From: Cognaticolwellia mytili
GTDB lineage: Bacteria > Pseudomonadota > Gammaproteobacteria > Enterobacterales > Alteromonadaceae
Direction of reading: 5' to 3'
Assembly: GCF_002104475.1 (NCBI RefSeq)
Contig: NZ_NBOF01000006.1
Span: forward strand, 62,001-126,000
DNA: 64,000 nucleotides
The notes beneath the pieces are model-generated. The model saw only the letters and a list, made by a program, of their open reading frames with translations. It had not been told where the DNA came from and ran no database searches. This document shows, piece by piece, positions 58,062 through 64,000 of the stretch (within the stretch, counting starts at the first letter, position 1; every line of letters begins with the position of its first letter). A program made the position numbers and the translations under genes.

Positions 58062-60677
58062 ATGAAGAACTTATACACTCTAATAATTATAATATCCTTA
58101 ATCTTACTTAGCGCATGTGAAAAAAACACTTCCCCAGAGCAAAGCCAAGTGATGGCACGTCAAGCCATAGAAGATGGAGAGCTCAACAAAGCAATTATTT
58201 TAATTAAAAATGCAATTCTTCTAAAAAAAGACAACGCTAGCTTAAGAGCTACATTAGGAGAGCTGTATATAAGGCTTGGCGATTTAGCCTACGCAGCAAA
58301 AGAATTAAATAAAGCACAGGAACTTGGTGCTTCGGCTGATAAGTGGCTTGTCCCTTTAATACAAGTGAATTATCTCCAAAACGAACATCTTATAGTTGAA
58401 AAGTTATGGCACGAAAATAAACAAAAATTAGAGAAAAAAGAATTATATAAGGCTAACCTTTTCTATGCATTATCGTTACTTTCACAGAAGAAAAAAGTCG
58501 ATGGAATTATCGAGTTAGAAAGGCTTGCCAGCGATATTGAACATAAGGCACAACATGACCAAAAACTGGCGCTTATTCTATTGCAGTTAATGTCCCCAAA
58601 TATAGAAACTAAAGATATTTCGCAAAGTATCCAGCAATTAAAAGTTTTGGCTAATAACAACCAAGACAACTGGCTAACTTGGTTACTGCTTTCAAAATCA
58701 CAATTTTCTTTTAAAGACTTTAAAAATGCAGCCGTTAGCTATCAACATGTATCTAACCTATTACCTAAATTTGATATTGCTCGAATTTATGCGGCAGAAA
58801 GCAATATTGAAGCCGGAAATAATAGTATTGCAAACACACAGTTGACAACCTTACTAAAATTGTACCCAACTCAACCTTATATTAATTTACTTTTTGCTAA
58901 AAACAGCATGATTATGAGAGATTTTGAAGCTGCCAAAATGGCAATTGAAAAAACCATCGCATCAAATTTTTCTGACTATGCAACTAAACTTATCGCAGGT
59001 ATAACATACTATCAGCTAGGCGAGTATGAGAATGCTTATTCATATTTAACATCGATCGCAAAGAACCTGCCTCAACAACATCCTGCTAAAAAGATTTTAA
59101 TTGCTACCCAGCTTAAGTTGGGACATAACGATAGAGCTTATTCAGCACTAAATAAAGAACCCATAGATGAAAAAGATACAGCCTTAATAGCAACCGCAGC
59201 ACACTCCTTATTAGCAGAAAATAAAACTCAACAAGCCTCAGAGCTATTGAAAAGATTACATGTCTCTCAAGCTTCATCGCCTGCTTTAGCTATAGAAATC
59301 AGTCGATTGAAGTATGCGGTTGGGGATCGATCTTCATTGGGAGATTTAGAAGAAACAATACAAAGTATTACAAGTGATACGGCTATATCTGCAACTGACA
59401 TTCATAAAGCTAGAACAATGATATTGGCTTCTTTAATCCAAGATAAACAACTAACGAAAGCTAGAAATACGGCTGAAGAGTGGATACGCAAAGAGCCTAA
59501 AAATATAAGTAATTATTTGCTTTTAATTGAAATTGAAAAGCGAATGAAAAATAAAAGTAAAATCAGCGATATTTATAAAATGGTGTTAAAAATCGACCCG
59601 AATTTTATTTCTGCGAAGTTGTATTTTGCTGTAAAATATTTTAGTCAAAAAAATTATGCAAACGCACTGAAAGCATACGACGAAATTATCACTTTATCTC
59701 CTAAAAATATAAAAGCTATCGTTGGCAAATATCATGTTTTAGCAGCACTTGATAAGAACACTGAAGCGAATACATTTATTCAAAAACTTTTGGCCCAAGA
59801 AGATGAAAATTTTACACTAAGTTTAACACTAGCAAAAAGTCATTACAAAATGGGGAACTTTGAGCAAGCATTACAGCTTCTATCAAATAAGCAATATGCA
59901 TCTAATCCAGATAATATTGAAAAGTATAATATTATGGCGATTTCACACTTAAAACAGAAAAATAAGCTTGAAGCTATCGCTACATATAATAAAATTCTAG
60001 AGCTAACGCCAACCGATACTGTCGTTTTCACACAAAAAATACTAACAATGGAAACTCTAGGATTATACTCTGAGATAATAACTGATATTGAAAAATTTAA
60101 AAGTAACCAAACTTATGATGATCCCCGCATAAACTTGCTGTACGCAGAATACTTAACAAATGCAGATAGAGCAAACGAAGGTATGGATATTCTCAGTAAT
60201 TATAAAAATACTGATATTGCTCAAAATCCAATATATAAAGGAATTTTAGCTAAGACTTTATATATGCTAAAAGAGTACATCAAGGCTACACCGTTACTTG
60301 AAAAAGAATACGAACGAGAGAATAACTCTCGCACGGCGACAATGCTATACAATGCTTATATGCGAACGCAACTATCTGAAAAAGCTAATAAATTCGTCAA
60401 AAAGCATTTGATAAAATTTCCTGAAGATTTATTATTCATAAATATTTATGCTGAGTATCTATTTAATACAGATAGAGATAAGTCGATTAATGAGTATAAA
60501 AAGCTGTTAACTATTGATAATAAGAATGGTATTGCACTAAATAATTTAGCTTGGATTTTTTATCAGAAAAAAGAATACGCGAAGGCAAAGTCTTATATTG
60601 AACAAGCTGTTAAATATTATCCAAAAAACAAAAACATCCTAGATACCGCAGCTAAAATCGCTTCAGAAACAAAGTAA
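58062..60677 (+). CDS. PEP-CTERM system TPR-repeat lipoprotein PrsT-like (second copy)
   Basis: An 871-aa lipoprotein with lipobox LSAC (Cys19) and Glu at +2, so outer-membrane sorting is likely. The rest is TPR repeats (AIILIKNAILLKKDNASLRA, AYAAKELNKAQELG, AIATYNKILELTPTDTVVF). It follows the PEP-CTERM gene and shares the type and length of the 913-aa protein at 50214, but the sequences are clearly divergent, so this is an old duplication or a specialised version. It may be the specific export partner of the adjacent PEP-CTERM protein. The gene is more AT-rich and Lys/Asn-rich than its neighbours. Confidence 0.88.
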   Translation: MKNLYTLIIIISLILLSACEKNTSPEQSQVMARQAIEDGELNKAIILIKNAILLKKDNASLRATLGELYIRLGDLAYAAKELNKAQELGASADKWLVPLIQVNYLQNEHLIVEKLWHENKQKLEKKELYKANLFYALSLLSQKKKVDGIIELERLASDIEHKAQHDQKLALILLQLMSPNIETKDISQSIQQLKVLANNNQDNWLTWLLLSKSQFSFKDFKNAAVSYQHVSNLLPKFDIARIYAAESNIEAGNNSIANTQLTTLLKLYPTQPYINLLFAKNSMIMRDFEAAKMAIEKTIASNFSDYATKLIAGITYYQLGEYENAYSYLTSIAKNLPQQHPAKKILIATQLKLGHNDRAYSALNKEPIDEKDTALIATAAHSLLAENKTQQASELLKRLHVSQASSPALAIEISRLKYAVGDRSSLGDLEETIQSITSDTAISATDIHKARTMILASLIQDKQLTKARNTAEEWIRKEPKNISNYLLLIEIEKRMKNKSKISDIYKMVLKIDPNFISAKLYFAVKYFSQKNYANALKAYDEIITLSPKNIKAIVGKYHVLAALDKNTEANTFIQKLLAQEDENFTLSLTLAKSHYKMGNFEQALQLLSNKQYASNPDNIEKYNIMAISHLKQKNKLEAIATYNKILELTPTDTVVFTQKILTMETLGLYSEIITDIEKFKSNQTYDDPRINLLYAEYLTNADRANEGMDILSNYKNTDIAQNPIYKGILAKTLYMLKEYIKATPLLEKEYERENNSRTATMLYNAYMRTQLSEKANKFVKKHLIKFPEDLLFINIYAEYLFNTDRDKSINEYKKLLTIDNKNGIALNNLAWIFYQKKEYAKAKSYIEQAVKYYPKNKNILDTAAKIASETK

Positions 60678-60993
60678 TAGCTCACTATTTACTTGCATTT
60701 TCCATGGTCATTTCAAACAAATTAAAATTATGTGTTTGAAATGACTTAAACCAAAATAAGAATAAGAATAATTCTACTAGAAAAAATTTTTAACCTTGTT
60801 CTAATTAAAACAAAAAAACGAATCTTTACTTATTTCAAATTATATAAATGACTACACACCTACCCATCATTAAACTAGGTTTTACAATCAATAGATTCAC
60901 TTTAGAATTCATTCAAACAAAGAATATAGAAGCAAAGAATTTAAGAAGTATCTAGATGGCTCTGTTATTAAACAAAACCATCTAAATCAACGA
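60678..60993. other. Intergenic region with a perfect 13-bp hairpin
   Basis: Between two convergent genes. GTCATTTCAAACA (60707-60719) pairs with TGTTTGAAATGAC (60733-60745), loop 13 nt, 30 bp after the TPR gene stop, with no T run following on either strand. No other feature is recognised. Confidence 0.6.
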
Positions 60994-63264
60994 TTAAGTA
61001 CTAGTATCCAACAAAGGTTTTTTTGTTTTTATATCAACATAGCACGTATGTCCGGTAACAAGTATGAGTAAATCCGAGTCAGCTGAAATTTCATCGATTG
61101 ACGAAACACGCTCACATTCCCATTCAGGGACGAAAGGGTCATGGTATTTAACTTCAACGCCATTTTGTTTTAAGTGGTTGAGAATTGCTAATGCCGGTGT
61201 CTCTCTGCAATCATCAACATTGGCTTTGTAAGCAACACCAAGAATACCAACTTTTTTTCCGTTGATGCTTTTAAGTTGTTTTAACGCCTTTTCAGCCACA
61301 ATAATGGGCCGCTCATCATTCACCTTTCGTGCTAACCGAATGAACTCTCCCGCTTTAGTATTCTCTACTAAAAACCAAGGGTCAATAGGAATACAATGCC
61401 CTCCAACTCCTGGTCCAGGGTTTAATACATTCACTCTAGGGTGGCGGTTAGCTAAATGAATCACCTCATTTACATTGACATTTAATTCTTCACAAACTTG
61501 GGCCAACTCATTAGCAAAAGCAATACCTACATCGCGCGAGGTATTTTCAACCAATTTAACACATTCCGCAGTTGTTAAATCAGTTAAAAAAACTTCACCT
61601 TCTACAAAACTTTGATAAATTGCTTTTACCTTTTGTTGAGCATTACTATTTGAGGCTCCAATGATCCGATCATTGTGCACTAGCTCATATAGTGTTTGCC
61701 CTGGAATAGCCCTTTCAGGGCAATGCACAACATCAAGTTTCAGGCCAATAGCCTCTAATCTTTTTTCAACTTCTAAAGAAGTTTGCGGTGAGATAGTAGA
61801 CTCAATAATCACTGTTTGACCGTTTTTAGCCACTTTAGCAATAGCATCAATAGCTGAAAATACATAAGAACGATCGCATTGCTTATTTTTATGTGGGGTA
61901 GGTACCGCAACTAAGTAAGTTTCGCTCGACGGAATACTCATTGAAGCAACTAGGTAGCCTTGTTCAACAACTTTCTTTACTAACTCAGGCATACCCTCTT
62001 CATCAAAAGGGCATTCACCTCTGTTTATAGAGTCGACCTTCTCTTTACTTAGGTCTACGCCTGTTACTGAATAGCCCGCTTGTGCAAGTAAGCTTGAAAT
62101 AGGCAACCCCATATATCCCATACCAATTACGGCTAAGGTTTCATTTTTAGCCACAATAGGCAGCTCAACAAACTCAGTATTATCAGCAACAATAATATCA
62201 AGAATTTTCTCTGCTACATGTCCATCGCCAAATGGATTATCCCAAGTAGTGGTTATATTAGTGTCAGATAACCACCTTTCCGTGGCCGCAAGTGCCTTAG
62301 TGGCATTTCTCCCTACTAATACATTAGCACCAACTTCTATTGATTCAGGTCGTTCTGTGTTTTCACGTAATGTGATACATGGAACACCTAATAAACACGC
62401 TTCTTCTTGTATGCCGCCAGAGTCAGTCAAAATTAATTGGGCGTGTTTTTGCAACTGAATAAAATCTAAATAACCAATAGGTGGCAACAATTTTAAATAT
62501 TCAGGGACAGTTATATTGAATTCTTTTAATTTTGCTTTAGTCCTAGGATGAATTGGCCAAATGATTGGTTGGCTATATTTAGCGTGCAAACGGTCAAATA
62601 ACTCCAATAACTCAAGTAAATTTACAGCTATATCAACATTCGCAGCTCTGTGCGCAGTCACTAAAAAATATTTTCCTGCTTCAACCTTTAAATCATTCAG
62701 AATTGTACTTGTATTTGTCGAAATTTCTAAATGCTGAAAAAGAGAATCTGAAACAGTATTACCAACTGTATGTATCTTATTTGATGCGATACCTTCTTTC
62801 GTCAAAATAGCTTGCTGGTTCGGACCCACTGCAAACAAATACTCACTAATGTGATCAGTCATTATACGATTAGTTTCTTCTGGCATGGTACGATCGTAGC
62901 TACGTAAACCGGCTTCGATATGGCCAACTTTAATATCTAATTTAGAAGCAGCAAGCGCACCAGCAAGTACGGTATTGGTATCACCTTGAACCAAAACAAC
63001 ATCTGGTTTTTCATCTATTAATATTGGCTCCATTTTAATCAAAATATTACCAGTTTGATTGCTATGTAAACCTGAACCAACACCTAAATTATAATGTGGT
63101 GTTGGTAATGCTAATTCTTTAAAGAATATACTATCCATCTCTTCAGAGTAATGTTGATTAGAATGAATAATAAAATAAGGAATCTCACGCTTATGACATT
63201 CCCTTATAACTGGTGCCATTTTAATAATTTCTGGACGTGTGCCAACGATGATCCCTACTTTCAT
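60994..63264 (-). CDS. Fusion of UDP-GlcNAc 2-epimerase (WecB) and UDP-ManNAc dehydrogenase (WecC)
   Basis: A single 756-aa frame joins two usually separate enzymes. Residues 1-360 are WecB-like: VGTRPEIIKMAPVI, GDTNTVLAGALAA, HIEAGLRSYDRTMPEETNR, HPRTKAKL, TDSGGIQEEA and RENTERPESIEVG. Residues about 377-756 are WecC-like: AVIGMGYMGLPISSLL (Rossmann), ESTISPQTS, CPERAIPG, Lys570 and Asn574 in VKLVENTSRD, and catalytic Cys624 in GVGGHCIPIDPWF. The junction (about 361-376) is short. The product would convert UDP-GlcNAc to UDP-ManNAcA in one polypeptide, channelling the intermediate, for surface polysaccharide. The frame is open throughout with no sign of a sequencing join. Confidence 0.93.
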   Translation of the reverse strand: MKVGIIVGTRPEIIKMAPVIRECHKREIPYFIIHSNQHYSEEMDSIFFKELALPTPHYNLGVGSGLHSNQTGNILIKMEPILIDEKPDVVLVQGDTNTVLAGALAASKLDIKVGHIEAGLRSYDRTMPEETNRIMTDHISEYLFAVGPNQQAILTKEGIASNKIHTVGNTVSDSLFQHLEISTNTSTILNDLKVEAGKYFLVTAHRAANVDIAVNLLELLELFDRLHAKYSQPIIWPIHPRTKAKLKEFNITVPEYLKLLPPIGYLDFIQLQKHAQLILTDSGGIQEEACLLGVPCITLRENTERPESIEVGANVLVGRNATKALAATERWLSDTNITTTWDNPFGDGHVAEKILDIIVADNTEFVELPIVAKNETLAVIGMGYMGLPISSLLAQAGYSVTGVDLSKEKVDSINRGECPFDEEGMPELVKKVVEQGYLVASMSIPSSETYLVAVPTPHKNKQCDRSYVFSAIDAIAKVAKNGQTVIIESTISPQTSLEVEKRLEAIGLKLDVVHCPERAIPGQTLYELVHNDRIIGASNSNAQQKVKAIYQSFVEGEVFLTDLTTAECVKLVENTSRDVGIAFANELAQVCEELNVNVNEVIHLANRHPRVNVLNPGPGVGGHCIPIDPWFLVENTKAGEFIRLARKVNDERPIIVAEKALKQLKSINGKKVGILGVAYKANVDDCRETPALAILNHLKQNGVEVKYHDPFVPEWECERVSSIDEISADSDLLILVTGHTCYVDIKTKKPLLDTST

Positions 63265-63297
63265 TTCTATTTCCTATTCTACTGTATATGTTTGAGC

Positions 63298-64000
63298 TTA
63301 AATTTTCTTTTTTATAGAATATTTAGCCATGTACGCTTTCACCATTTGTTGCATGGCATACTTTTCCTTAACCAACTGATAAGCATTATTCACCTTAATC
63401 AATTGACTTTCATTATCTTCTCTTACTTCATTTAGCTTATTGGTTAGCGCATCACAATTATTAGACTCTACAAACCAAGTTTGTTCTTCTGTAATGAATT
63501 GAGAAATACCGCCAACATTCGTACATATAACGGGGGTTTTATTAGCCATAGCTTCTAAAATAGTCATTGGCATGGCCTCATAAACAGAGGACAGAACAAA
63601 GACATCAGAGTTATTCAGAATATCTGTAATGTCATCCCTAAACCCTAACAGATGTATGTGTTCTTGCATCTTCAATGATTCGATTTGTCGCTGTAGCTCA
63701 TTGAGCAATGGACCATCTCCGACTATATTCAGAGTACATTGCTCAAAATCGGGGATCGTCGTAACGGCCTGTGCAAAAGCATTAATCAACAACTGCTGAT
63801 TTTTCACTTTATCTAAACGACCTACTGTTACGAAGGTTTTAACTTTGTCACCCACAAACTCTTCGCTATGAGGAACGACAACACCATTAAAAATCAAAGA
63901 CAATTTTGATCGCTTCACCCTAATATCATTCGAGATCCATTGGAACAAATCATAGGAAACGACAATATATTCAGTGATAAAATTAGCAATAAATTTTCTA
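63298..64000 (-). CDS. Glycosyltransferase family 4, C-terminal part (gene runs off the right edge)
   Basis: The frame is open to the edge of the window: residues before the internal TTG at 63948 read ITEYIVVSYDLFQWIS without a stop, so this is the C-terminal about 234 residues of a larger GT4 enzyme. The GT-B C-terminal domain is clear: FVTVGRLDKVKNQQLLINAF, LNIVGDGPLLNEL, LLGFRDDITDILNNSDVFVLSS and YEAMPMTILEAMANKTPVI (the EX7E nucleotide-sugar site). Likely a polysaccharide assembly enzyme upstream of the WecBC fusion in the same operon (33-nt spacer). The sugar donor is unknown. Confidence 0.9.
   Translation of the reverse strand, partial: RKFIANFITEYIVVSYDLFQWISNDIRVKRSKLSLIFNGVVVPHSEEFVGDKVKTFVTVGRLDKVKNQQLLINAFAQAVTTIPDFEQCTLNIVGDGPLLNELQRQIESLKMQEHIHLLGFRDDITDILNNSDVFVLSSVYEAMPMTILEAMANKTPVICTNVGGISQFITEEQTWFVESNNCDALTNKLNEVREDNESQLIKVNNAYQLVKEKYAMQQMVKAYMAKYSIKKKI

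Noticed and set aside
46983-64000. Exosortase (XrtA/EpsH) gene
   Set aside because: None of the frames has the multi-TM protein with conserved Cys, Arg and His expected; the gene must be elsewhere or outside the window.

Overview
The window looks like chromosomal DNA from a marine gammaproteobacterium of the order Alteromonadales, most likely Colwelliaceae (Colwellia or Thalassotalea type). This is inferred from the AT-rich base composition, E. coli-like housekeeping synteny, a Cpx system, MetJ and SecB, and a PEP-CTERM surface-protein locus. No rRNA or tRNA gene, prophage, intact insertion sequence or CRISPR array was seen.

Layout. 1-1174: metB (cut by the left edge) and metJ diverge around two arrays of 8-bp Met boxes. 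1453-8853: a run of minus-strand genes for a GGDEF/EAL phosphodiesterase-type protein, a VOC protein, CcoG (cbb3 oxidase assembly), a PAS sigma-54 activator and a short malic enzyme. 9404-22956: the conserved purA-yjeT-hflC-hflK-hflX-hfq-miaA-mutL-amiB-tsaE-nnr block with divergent queG, in E. coli order. It is interrupted between yjeT and hflC by a repeat region containing several hairpins with GGA in the loop. 22979-29735: a three-gene set (a very divergent 1200-aa hybrid-kinase-like protein, a DUF1289 protein, and a receiver-TPR protein lacking the usual phospho-acceptor Asp), then a DUF4442 protein and Orn. 29948-35291: rsgA, psd, a glycerophosphodiesterase, and a BlaI/M56 pair whose peptidase carries a TonB C-terminal domain. 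35283-43068: Spy/CpxP-like chaperone, cpxRA, a lysophospholipase-like hydrolase, fieF, trmL, and gpsA-secB-grxC-yibN. 43348-46933: gpmI-envC-yibQ.

46983-64000 is the accessory part, concerned with cell surface and exopolysaccharide. It holds a trypsin-like protease, a patatin-like lipase, an exosortase-associated AHL-synthase-like acyltransferase, two PrsT-type TPR lipoproteins, a ThiF-family adenylyltransferase, Ugd, a UDP-glucuronate-epimerase-like protein and a PEP-CTERM protein. It ends with a WecB-WecC fusion and the C-terminal part of a GT4 glycosyltransferase. The PEP-CTERM gene has an excellent sigma-54 (-24/-12) promoter, which fits the known PrsK/PrsR-RpoN control of PEP-CTERM genes. 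No exosortase is present here; it is presumably encoded elsewhere.

How the genes work together. EnvC and AmiB belong to the same septal amidase pathway. Ugd, the epimerase and the WecBC fusion supply uronic and N-acetylmannosaminuronic acid nucleotides for polymer made by glycosyltransferases starting at the right edge, the polymer usually associated with PEP-CTERM proteins. The points most worth a second look are the GGA-hairpin region, the degenerate phosphorelay set, the patatin/acyltransferase/ThiF genes, the sigma-54 promoter and the WecB-WecC fusion.
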